Source: CAYFSC01 sp964345695
GTDB lineage: Bacteria; Bacteroidota; Rhodothermia; Rhodothermales; Salinibacteraceae
Assembly (NCBI GenBank): GCA_964345695.1
Contig: CAYFSC010000160.1
Coordinates: 1-6,962 of the forward strand
Direction: 5' to 3'
Length of the DNA: 6,962 nt
In this document: piece by piece, positions 1-5,732 of the stretch
How positions within the stretch are numbered: the stretch's first letter is position 1
Layout of the letters: each line of letters opens with the position of its first letter
Made by a program: the position numbers and the translations under genes
The notes under the pieces: generated by a model
Seen by the model: the letters and a program-made list of their open reading frames with translations, nothing else
What the model was told of the DNA's origin: nothing
Database searches by the model: none

Positions 1-7
1 CCGACAT

Positions 8-46
8 AAAAAAGCACGCACCCCGCTCGAACGCGAGGTGCGTGCT
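8..46 (-). terminator. Rho-independent terminator of the aldolase gene
   Basis: Positions 13-22 (AGCACGCACC) and 37-46 (GGTGCGTGCT) are perfect 10-base inverted repeats. Inside them, 24-26 and 33-35 add three pairs after one mismatch (23/36), leaving a six-base loop at 27-32. On the plus strand the stem is preceded by a run of A from 8 to 13, so on the minus strand the hairpin is followed by a T-tract, the classical intrinsic terminator arrangement. It lies about 80 bases after the aldolase stop codon. No plus-strand gene approaches from the left within the window, so termination of minus-strand transcription is the natural reading. Confidence 0.9.
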
Positions 47-58
47 CAAGACTGGGGT

Positions 59-98
59 ACGGAGGAGGGAACGACAAAACACCCCTCCCTCCATCCGT
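59..98 (-). other. Second hairpin in the aldolase 3' untranslated region
   Basis: The arm at 59-70 (ACGGAGGAGGGA) is complementary to 86-98 (TCCCTCCATCCGT) apart from a single bulged base, with a 15-base loop at 71-85. One arm is all purine apart from one base and the other nearly all pyrimidine. It sits between the aldolase stop codon and the terminator. It has no T-tract of its own, so it is not a second terminator. It could protect the 3' end of the mRNA, or simply be a chance product of a purine-rich tract. The pairing is seen directly; any role is inference. Confidence 0.45.
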
Positions 99-128
99 CC
101 AGCCCACCATCCCGATTCGCGGAGCGAG

Positions 129-1211
129 TCACGCGATCGTGATCGAGTCGTCGCGGTAAACGTCCTGGATGGCGTTCAGAATCTCGATCCCGTCTCCCAT
201 CGACTTCTGGAAGGCTTTGCGGCCGGAGATGAGACCCATGCCGCCCGCGCGCTTGTTGATGACGGCGGTGCGTACGACCTGCTGCAGGTCGTTCTCGCCG
301 CTGCCGCCGCCCGAGTTGATGAGACCACACCGTCCCATGTAGTTGTTGGCGACCTGGTAGCGGGTCATGTCGACCGGGTGCTCGGTGATCAGCTTCTCGT
401 CGACGAGCGACGGATCTTTGGCGTAGGACCCGTTCTTGTGGTCGCGGATGGCCTGGTAGCCGCCGGTGAGCGTCGGCTGCTTCTGCTTAATGATGTCGGC
501 CTCGATGGTGGCGCCGAGGTGGTTGGCCTGGCCCGTTAGATCGGCCGAGGCCTCGTAATTCTTGCCGTTGACGGTGAACTCGCTGTTGCGCACGTAGCAC
601 CACAGGATGGTGAGCATGCCGAGCTCGTGGGCGTAGGAGAACATCTCCGTCACCTCCTGCAGCTGGCGATTCGACTCCTCGGCCCCCCAGTAGATCGTCG
701 CGCCGATGCCGATGCATCCCATGTCATAGGCATCTTCAACACGAGCATACGGCACCTGATCGTTCCGATTCGGATACGACAGGAGCTCGCTGTGGTTGAT
801 CTTCAGGATGAACGGAATCTTGTGCGCATACTCGCGAGCGATCGAACCGAGCACGCCGTACGTGGACGCCACCGCGTTGCATCCACCTTCGATGGCCAGC
901 TCTACGATGTTTTCGGGGTCGAAGTAGATGGGATTCGGGGCGAACGAGACGCCGGCCGAGTGTTCGACGCCCTGATCGACGGGCAGGATGGAGAGGTACC
1001 CCGTGCCGCCCAGGCGCCCGTGGTTGAACAACTGCTGCATCGCGCGGAGGACACGCGGATTGCGGTCCGAGTCCTTCCACACGCGGTCCACGAAGTCCGG
1101 ACCAGGCAGGTGCAGTTGGTCTTTCGAAATGGTATCGCAGGAGTGATCGAGAAGGGTCGATGCCTCGTCCCCGAGAAGATCGGCGATGCGAGAAACGGTT
1201 GCTTCAGCCAT
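129..1211 (-). CDS. fbaB: Class I fructose-bisphosphate aldolase, FbaB (DhnA) type
   Basis: This 360-residue protein should cleave fructose 1,6-bisphosphate to dihydroxyacetone phosphate and glyceraldehyde 3-phosphate, or condense them in gluconeogenesis, in the cytoplasm through a lysine Schiff base. It closely resembles E. coli FbaB (about 350 residues) as I recall that sequence along its whole length. Recognisable blocks are GTGYLSILPVDQGVEHSAG (69-87), VASTYGVL (114-121), the GATIYWGAEES stretch (170-180), SADLTGQANH (222-231) and the C-terminal AVINKRAGGMGLISGRKAF (316-334). The expected Schiff-base lysine is Lys242 in ADIIKQK. A short extra segment around residues 245-268 accounts for most of the added length. 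The ATG at 1211 fits the family N-terminus and has no Shine-Dalgarno sequence. A 131-base gap upstream and a terminator downstream suggest a single-gene unit. Confidence 0.96.
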   Translation of the reverse strand: MAEATVSRIADLLGDEASTLLDHSCDTISKDQLHLPGPDFVDRVWKDSDRNPRVLRAMQQLFNHGRLGGTGYLSILPVDQGVEHSAGVSFAPNPIYFDPENIVELAIEGGCNAVASTYGVLGSIAREYAHKIPFILKINHSELLSYPNRNDQVPYARVEDAYDMGCIGIGATIYWGAEESNRQLQEVTEMFSYAHELGMLTILWCYVRNSEFTVNGKNYEASADLTGQANHLGATIEADIIKQKQPTLTGGYQAIRDHKNGSYAKDPSLVDEKLITEHPVDMTRYQVANNYMGRCGLINSGGGSGENDLQQVVRTAVINKRAGGMGLISGRKAFQKSMGDGIEILNAIQDVYRDDSITIA

Positions 1212-1259
1212 GGTCAGTTGGAAATTTGGTGTGCAGCAGGAGTACGTGAACGTGCGGGG

Positions 1260-1269
1260 TCCGTACGGA
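1260..1269. repeat. 10-base perfect palindrome in the aldolase leader
   Basis: TCCGTACGGA reads the same on both strands and lies about 50 bases before the aldolase ATG, just downstream of the candidate promoter. If that promoter is right, the palindrome falls in the early 5' untranslated region, where it could be an operator half-site pair. Ten-base palindromes also arise by chance in GC-rich DNA, so this is a weak call. Confidence 0.25.
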
Positions 1270-1286
1270 GCGGATCCTATTTAGAA

Positions 1287-1315
1287 AGCATACGAAATTG
1301 TGACGCAATCGTCCA
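1287..1315 (-). promoter_or_regulatory. Candidate sigma-70-like promoter for the aldolase gene
   Basis: On the minus strand, TGGACG (1315-1310, four of six matches to TTGACA) is followed after 17 bases by TATGCT (1292-1287, four of six matches to TATAAT). The surrounding 1279-1300 stretch is the most AT-rich part of the 131-base gap between the VOC gene and the aldolase gene. An overlapping alternative is TTGCGT (1308-1303), 17 bases, TCTAAA (1285-1280). Either would give a leader of about 60-75 bases. I saw no Bacteroidota-type TAnnTTTG box here. The gap and the lack of tight linkage to the VOC gene make a promoter likely, but its exact position is uncertain. Confidence 0.35.
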
Positions 1316-1342
1316 CGTTCTGCACAACAGTCCAAGAAGGAT

Positions 1343-1756
1343 TCACCCACGTTCGATCTCTAGCACGAGCCCGTCAGCGTCTCGAACGAAAAGGCGGCCC
1401 TTGACCTCTTGATACGGATAATCGGCGGCGTCCAGCCGAGAACGCAAGGAATGCCAGTCGCGCTCAGAAAGGTGAAACCCGATGTGGTGGACGCCGCCGC
1501 GTCCAGGCACGGACGGATGCGCCATCTCCGGCATCTCGATGATCTCGACGACTTCCTGGTCGTTTCCGTCCGTCAGTAGCGCGCGCTCCCGGCCTTCGCG
1601 TACCGGGTCGTCCTCCGTCATTTTGAGGGTCAGGCCCAGCATGTCCACATAGAACTCGATGGCCGCATCCAGGTCGGTCGTCATGACGGCGGCATGGTTG
1701 AGGCGCACCGAGATGGAGGAGGGCGAGGCGTTGTCGGTCGTCGCGGAGGGGGACAT
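1343..1756 (-). CDS. VOC-superfamily (glyoxalase/dioxygenase fold) protein
   Basis: This 137-residue protein has the two beta-alpha-beta-beta-beta modules of the vicinal oxygen chelate fold. Module one starts at VRLNHAAVMTTDLDAAIEFY (17-36) and ends near VVEIIEM; module two starts at GGVHHIGFHL (87-96) and ends at DADGLVLEIERG (126-137). Candidate metal ligands are His21, Glu71, His91 and Glu133, matching the usual His/Glu/His/Glu spacing, so a metal-dependent enzyme is plausible (lyase, isomerase, dioxygenase or resistance protein). The substrate cannot be read from sequence. I chose the ATG at 1756; the frame extends upstream only to a TTG at 1798, directly against the regulator's stop codon, and those 14 extra residues are not part of the fold. 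The 42-base spacing from the regulator suggests co-transcription. Confidence 0.85.
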   Translation of the reverse strand: MSPSATTDNASPSSISVRLNHAAVMTTDLDAAIEFYVDMLGLTLKMTEDDPVREGRERALLTDGNDQEVVEIIEMPEMAHPSVPGRGGVHHIGFHLSERDWHSLRSRLDAADYPYQEVKGRLFVRDADGLVLEIERG

Positions 1757-1798
1757 GGCACGAGCAGGATTGCTTCGTAGAAGGATGGGGCGACGCAA

Positions 1799-4642
1799 TC
1801 AGGACGTCGCCATGGTGGAGTTGCTGGAGGAAATGTTCGACGGGTCGATGCCGAGCCGTTTCATCTTCTTGTAGAGGCCTTGCCGGGTGAGGCCCAGCAC
1901 CTCGGCGGAGGCGGTAACCTGCGCGTCGCACGCGCGGAGCACCCGTCGGATGAGAGCAGCTTCCTGGCGAGCGAGGACGTCGCTCAGCGTCTGATCGGAG
2001 CGAAAGATGGCGTCGGCATCGTCCGGGGACGAAGGCGGCGCGGCTTCGGCCGACCGCACGATGGTGTCCGACAAGAGTCCGATGTCGAGGGTCGGGGCCG
2101 GCTCGCTGCCCACGTAGAGGAGCCCGCGCTCGATCTCGTTCCGGAGCTGCCGCACGTTGCCCGGCCAGTCGTACTGGAGCATCGCGTCGAGCGCGCGGGT
2201 CGTCACCGACGCCAGCGACGTGCCGCTCGGACGAAGCGTGTCGAGGAAGTGGCGCACGAGCAGCGGCAGATCTTCGCGACGGTCGCGGAGCGGTGGAACC
2301 CGAAGCGGAATCACGTTCAGGTGATAGTACAGATCCTCGCGGAAGTCATCCGATTCGACGAGGGTCCGGAGATCTGCATTCGTCGTAGCCACGAACCGTA
2401 CGTCGACCGGGATCGGGGCCGAGCCCCCGACGGGGAAGACGGTGCCGTCTTCCAGCACCTCGACGAGAGCCGACTGCGTGGAGGGCGGAAGCGCGTCGAC
2501 ATCTTGAAGCACAATCGTCCCGCCGTCGGCTGCTTCCAGTGCGCCGGGGGTCTGGGCGTCGTCCGCGTCGACGCGGCCGAAGAGCCGTGCTTCCATCGGA
2601 TCTTGCTGCATGCTGGCGCAACGCACCACTTCGCAGGGGGCGTCGGAGCGCTCGCTCGTCACGTGCACGGCACGCGCCACGAGGGTCGTTCCTGTTCCGC
2701 TTTCCCCGCGGACCAGAACCGGACTGTGGGAGGCATGCAGCTGGTTGATCTGCCGGGCCAGTGACTGCATCGCCGAGCTTTCCGCAATAAATCCATCGAG
2801 CGGGACGGAGGGAGCGACGTCTGCGGCGCGGCGCTGCGGACGCGAAGAACGGGTCAGGGCATGATCGATCGCAAGCTGCAGAAGGGGCTGCCACGCACGA
2901 AGGCGCGGCAGCGCTTCGTCCCACGCCGAGCCATCGCCTGCCAGCGAGAGGCCCATGAAGATCGGGGCCGTGTCGGTCTCGTGCAGGCGCAACCAGCGGA
3001 TGAGTCCGGCCTGCGCCTGGTCGGCGTTGAGAACAGGAAGGGGGAGCGAGTCGGGCCGTGTGCCGTGCTCGTGGAGGCAGGACGGCTCTTCATCTGTCAT
3101 GCGGAAGAGGCCGATCCAGTCCACATCCAGAACCGACTCGACGGCTTTCAACCAGGCCTCCGCAACGAGACGCTCCGAGACGGCAGCGTGCGACAGGGCA
3201 GCAATGTGTGGGGCCTCGGGCAGGGCCGGACGGCCGGCGTCCTCCGCGGCGCGGGAGGCGGGAAGCGACTCTCGTTTGGCGCGAAGGCGGTTCGCGTGCG
3301 GGCGGTCGCCGACCAGAGTCGCCGCGGCAATGGCCTGCCCGTACGCCGCCTGTGCTCGGGAGACCTCGTTGACGGCCTCGGCCCGCTCGCCCAAGACGGC
3401 AAACCGGAGAGCGGCATACGGAAGCACGCCGTGATAGTCGTCGTAGGCGTCTGCCGCGGCAAGGTGATCGCCGGCAGCATCTAAGGTGTTGTGGCGAACT
3501 TCGGTACGTGCGAGCGTCAGGAGCGCCCGCATCTGATGCCCACGGTGGCCGGTTTCGCACGCATTCCGATGAGCACGCTGCATCCATTCGGTGGCCTGGG
3601 AGGGATCGCCGCGACGCGCGAGCAGTTCGCCGCGGAGCAGCGCCACGTGCGAGCGGTGCAGGCCATGCGGGAGATGATGGATGTGCTCGACGAGAGAGTC
3701 GAGGAGCGCTTCCGCCTGCTGCACCTGTCCCTGCCGCAGGGCCAGCCGGGCCTGCAGCGTCTGCAGGTGCGCCTGGCCCATGGGATATTCTGCAACCGCA
3801 TCCTCTGCCTCCTGGATGCATTCGGTCGCGCGGTCCCAGCGCCCCTGGCGCAGAAGCGCACCGATGTGGGCGTGATAGGCTGCCAGCAGCGGATAGTCGG
3901 CGGCCCCCTTGACGCGGCGCAGAAGGCGCACGGCCGTGGTAGCCGCATCGATGGCCTTGTGGGGAGGACGCCCGAGGTCGTAGTGGAGGGCCGCCTGCTG
4001 GGCCCAGGCGTGTCCGCGAATCCGACGGTCGTCGTGCGCATCGGCGTGCGCCAGCAGGCGATCCACGTGGTGCTGAGCCTCGCCGTAGCGTCCCTCGAAC
4101 CGGTACGCCGGAATGCTCAGGTCATGCAGCCAGATCTCGGCCTGCCGATCGTCGGTATGGGCGAGCAGCGCGTGGGCCTCGTCCAGGGCCTGGCGCATCA
4201 GGTGGTACTCGTCGATTGCGAAGTACGCCTGCGCGCGGCCGAGCAGGGCCCAGCATCGGCCCCGCAGCCCGTGGGTGGACTCGAACAGCTGTTGCGCCTC
4301 GTCCAGGAGGCTGAGAGCACGCGCTTCCTCATCGGGCTGCACGTTGCGGCGAGCATGGGCCCAACCCAACCACAAGGCCACCTCTGCGCGGACGGCGTCA
4401 TCTAGGGCGGCCCGGGCGCCAGGGGCGTCGAAGGGCGTCAGCAGATCGAGGGCTTGCTCCACCTGCGATCGGTGCGCGACCTGGATGCGGGCCATCAGCG
4501 CATGCAGCACCACCTGTCCCGGGTCGGCCGTCCCCGGCGCCTCGATGGGCGCGAGCAGGGCATCGACCATCTGGACCACGTCATCTGCCCGCCCGTCGGC
4601 GAGGAGGTCGCGGGCCATCGCTATGGTCTGGGAGAAGTTCAT
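1799..4642 (-). CDS. TPR / GAF-like / degenerate NtrC-type AAA+ / Fis-HTH transcriptional regulator
   Basis: This 947-residue protein is a probable DNA-binding regulator. Residues 5-465 are Ala/Leu-rich helical pairs typical of TPR (MalT-like) sensor domains. Residues 487-595 look GAF-like. Residues 618-855 are a sigma-54-activator AAA+ domain, and 895-934 a Fis-type helix-turn-helix (ASAEVLGLTRQGLYKKMKRL). Conserved AAA+ parts include GESGTG (646-651), LFG (687-689), sensor I Asn755, FREDL with Arg768, PPLRDRRED (783-791) and WPGNVRQL with Arg831. Key catalytic parts are missing: Walker A Lys is Thr652, Walker B Asp-Glu is Gln713-Asp714, the GAFTGA loop is absent, and the second arginine-finger position is His774. 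It probably binds DNA and protein partners without ATP-driven sigma-54 activation. The frame opens at a TTG (4741) overlapping the SufT-like gene, but the ATG at 4642 starts the helical domain cleanly. I see no cysteine cluster that would bind Fe-S. Confidence 0.85.
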   Translation of the reverse strand: MNFSQTIAMARDLLADGRADDVVQMVDALLAPIEAPGTADPGQVVLHALMARIQVAHRSQVEQALDLLTPFDAPGARAALDDAVRAEVALWLGWAHARRNVQPDEEARALSLLDEAQQLFESTHGLRGRCWALLGRAQAYFAIDEYHLMRQALDEAHALLAHTDDRQAEIWLHDLSIPAYRFEGRYGEAQHHVDRLLAHADAHDDRRIRGHAWAQQAALHYDLGRPPHKAIDAATTAVRLLRRVKGAADYPLLAAYHAHIGALLRQGRWDRATECIQEAEDAVAEYPMGQAHLQTLQARLALRQGQVQQAEALLDSLVEHIHHLPHGLHRSHVALLRGELLARRGDPSQATEWMQRAHRNACETGHRGHQMRALLTLARTEVRHNTLDAAGDHLAAADAYDDYHGVLPYAALRFAVLGERAEAVNEVSRAQAAYGQAIAAATLVGDRPHANRLRAKRESLPASRAAEDAGRPALPEAPHIAALSHAAVSERLVAEAWLKAVESVLDVDWIGLFRMTDEEPSCLHEHGTRPDSLPLPVLNADQAQAGLIRWLRLHETDTAPIFMGLSLAGDGSAWDEALPRLRAWQPLLQLAIDHALTRSSRPQRRAADVAPSVPLDGFIAESSAMQSLARQINQLHASHSPVLVRGESGTGTTLVARAVHVTSERSDAPCEVVRCASMQQDPMEARLFGRVDADDAQTPGALEAADGGTIVLQDVDALPPSTQSALVEVLEDGTVFPVGGSAPIPVDVRFVATTNADLRTLVESDDFREDLYYHLNVIPLRVPPLRDRREDLPLLVRHFLDTLRPSGTSLASVTTRALDAMLQYDWPGNVRQLRNEIERGLLYVGSEPAPTLDIGLLSDTIVRSAEAAPPSSPDDADAIFRSDQTLSDVLARQEAALIRRVLRACDAQVTASAEVLGLTRQGLYKKMKRLGIDPSNISSSNSTMATS

Positions 4643-4721
4643 GGACAGGGTGGGTACAGAGGCAACGAAGGCCGAGCGGACGGGGCGCAAGAGCCGGCGT
4701 CCGACAACAGCGTGGCGCTCA

Positions 4722-5162
4722 CTACATAAAGCCGAGCTCAAGCTGAGCCTCTTCCGACATCATCTGAGGCGAGAACGGCGGGTTAAAAGTCAGCTCCAGG
4801 TTGACGCTCTCGACGCCCTCCACCATGCGCACCGCGTCTTCTGCCTGTCCGGGCAAGACACCAGCGGCAGGACAGTTGGGAGCGGTGAGCGTCATGAGGA
4901 CATCCACGTGGTTGTCCTCATGCACGTCGATGTGGAAGATCAGGCCGAGGTCGTAGATGTTGACCGGTATCTCGGGATCGTAAATCTCGCGTAGGGCCTC
5001 GACGATCTTCTTCTCCAGCTCGCTGTCGGGCTCGCCGGCGAGATGATGCGGGAGCGTGTCGGGGCGCTCGATCTCGGTATTTTCGTGCTCCTCCGGGACG
5101 TCGGCAGCGCCGCCTTGGGCGCCGCCAGGCATTCCACCGGGCATTCCTCCAGGCATGGGCAT
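4722..5162 (-). CDS. sufT: SufT-like DUF59/MIP18-family Fe-S assembly protein with Gly-Met-Pro N-terminal repeat
   Basis: This is a 146-residue protein whose DUF59 domain spans about 47-146. Family marks are IYDPEIPVNIYDLGLIF (60-76), LTAPNCPAAG (92-101) with conserved Cys97, VEGVESVNLEL (114-124) and the closing NPPFSPQMMSEEA (127-139), where Phe130 replaces the tryptophan often seen. DUF59 proteins help mature or deliver Fe-S clusters, and the position after sufS and sufE supports that role. The first 46 residues are an unusual extension: MPMPGGMPGGMPGG, then a small-residue linker, then a very acidic stretch. Acidic residues outnumber basic ones about 28 to 5. The ATG at 5162 is the first available, but Met3, Met7 and Met11 are also possible starts. 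The 59-base leader is almost all pyrimidine in its last half and has no Shine-Dalgarno sequence. Confidence 0.88.
   Translation of the reverse strand: MPMPGGMPGGMPGGAQGGAADVPEEHENTEIERPDTLPHHLAGEPDSELEKKIVEALREIYDPEIPVNIYDLGLIFHIDVHEDNHVDVLMTLTAPNCPAAGVLPGQAEDAVRMVEGVESVNLELTFNPPFSPQMMSEEAQLELGFM
5121..5162 (-). repeat. Met-Pro-Gly-Gly coding repeat at the SufT-like N-terminus
   Basis: Residues 1-14 read MPMPGGMPGGMPGG, a 12-base unit repeated about three times. The Gly-Gly codon pairs differ between copies (GGAGGA, GGTGGA, GGCGGC), as do the Pro codons. The copies have therefore drifted at synonymous positions while keeping the peptide, or arose separately, and they are not a fresh slippage product. 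Comparable Gly-Gly-Met or Gly-Gly-Met-Pro tails are known at the C-termini of GroEL and some Hsp70 proteins. Confidence 0.8.
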
Positions 5163-5221
5163 GGCGAAAAGGGGCGTTTGATGAGGGAAGGGAAACGGAA
5201 AGGGATGACGAGCGGCGCGGG

Positions 5222-5656
5222 TCAGTGGCCGTTCTGAAACTCGTCGGCACGGGACTTCATCTCCTGGACCATGGCCTCCAGGCCGTTGTTGCGCTGGGAG
5301 GTCAGGTGCTCACGGAGCCCGATGGCGTCGAGAAAGTCGAACTGGGCGTCGGCGACGGCTTCGGGCGGCTGATTGTTGAGCACGCGAATGATGAGCGCCG
5401 CCAGACCCCGCGTGATCTTCGCGTTGCTGTCACCTTGAAAGCGAAGGGCGTGCCGGTCCGAGTCGTAATTCGCCTCAATCCAGACGTCAGACTGGCAGCC
5501 GTGAATGTAGTTGTCATCCGTCTTGGCCTCGTCCTCGATCCGCGGGATGCCATCGCCCATCTCGATCAGGTACTCGTAGCGCCCCATCCAGTCGTCAAAC
5601 AGAGCGAACTCGTCGACGACCTCTTGAGCGCGGCCTTGAATTGTATCCTCGGACAT
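5222..5656 (-). CDS. sufE: SufE sulfur acceptor for cysteine desulfurase
   Basis: This 144-residue protein matches SufE in length and pattern. It should take the persulfide from SufS, stimulate the desulfurase, and pass sulfur to the Suf scaffold. The acceptor is Cys54 in the signature HGCQSDVW (52-59), close to Cys51 of E. coli SufE. Other family features are FDDWMGRYEYLIEMG (20-34), the FQGDSNAKITRGLAALI block (73-89) and DFLDAIGLREHLTSQRNNGL (107-126). It is very acidic, about 29 Asp/Glu against 13 Lys/Arg. The frame opens at a GTG (5704), but the added 16 residues do not belong to the family, so I chose the ATG at 5656. It lies 76 bases after sufS and 59 before the SufT-like gene, most likely in one operon. 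Confidence 0.95.
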   Translation of the reverse strand: MSEDTIQGRAQEVVDEFALFDDWMGRYEYLIEMGDGIPRIEDEAKTDDNYIHGCQSDVWIEANYDSDRHALRFQGDSNAKITRGLAALIIRVLNNQPPEAVADAQFDFLDAIGLREHLTSQRNNGLEAMVQEMKSRADEFQNGH

Positions 5657-5660
5657 GGAA

Positions 5661-5718
5661 GCGTATTTCTGTGTAGGGGTTGTCAAATACGTGAGGAGCG
5701 ACACACCATGAAATACGC
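5661..5718 (-). repeat. Inverted and direct AAATACG repeats in the sufS-sufE gap
   Basis: On the plus strand, GCGTATTTC (5661-5669) is the perfect inverse of GAAATACGC (5710-5718). A third related copy, AAATACG (5685-5691), can also pair with CGTATTT (5662-5668) over seven bases with a 16-base loop. In the minus-strand transcript, the arm just before the sufE start could thus pair with either of two upstream arms, giving mutually exclusive hairpins. This is visible in sequence. Whether it controls SufE translation, mRNA processing or protein binding is unknown, and the stems are fairly AT-rich. Confidence 0.4.
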
Positions 5719-5732
5719 AGGTCTGGGCGGAT

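Noticed and set aside
1248..1354. Three CACGTTC copies (1315-1320 region, 1349-1354 region, and inverted at 1248-1254)
   Set aside because: Short, irregularly spaced, and one copy is inside the end of the VOC gene; chance is the better explanation.
627..1412. Long plus-strand open frame (261 codons) opposite the aldolase gene
   Set aside because: It is antisense to a strongly conserved aldolase, has no recognisable domain, and runs across the intergenic gap. GC-rich DNA gives such shadows.
1880..2764. Plus-strand open frame of 294 codons opposite the regulator
   Set aside because: The opposite strand encodes recognisable AAA+ and HTH motifs; this frame is low-complexity Arg/Gly/Val and matches nothing.
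3491..4405. Plus-strand open frame of 304 codons opposite the TPR region
   Set aside because: Antisense to the regular Ala/Leu-rich helical repeat coding region, with no domain of its own.
4691..4720. Possible hairpin GAGC...GCTC between the SufT-like gene and the regulator
   Set aside because: Only four outer bases pair before mismatches, and there is no T-tract, so it does not qualify as a terminator.
4643..4741. N-terminal extension of the regulator to a TTG start
   Set aside because: It would overlap the SufT-like gene by 20 bases, starts with a rare codon, and adds 33 residues unrelated to the helical domain. The ATG at 4642 is simpler.
5681..5686. Perfect TTGACA (minus strand) before sufE, as a -35 box
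   Set aside because: No acceptable -10 box lies 16-18 bases downstream, and transcription would begin at or inside the sufE start codon.
5657..5704. Extension of SufE to a GTG start
   Set aside because: The 16 added residues are not seen in SufE proteins, and the ATG at 5656 gives the normal length and N-terminus.
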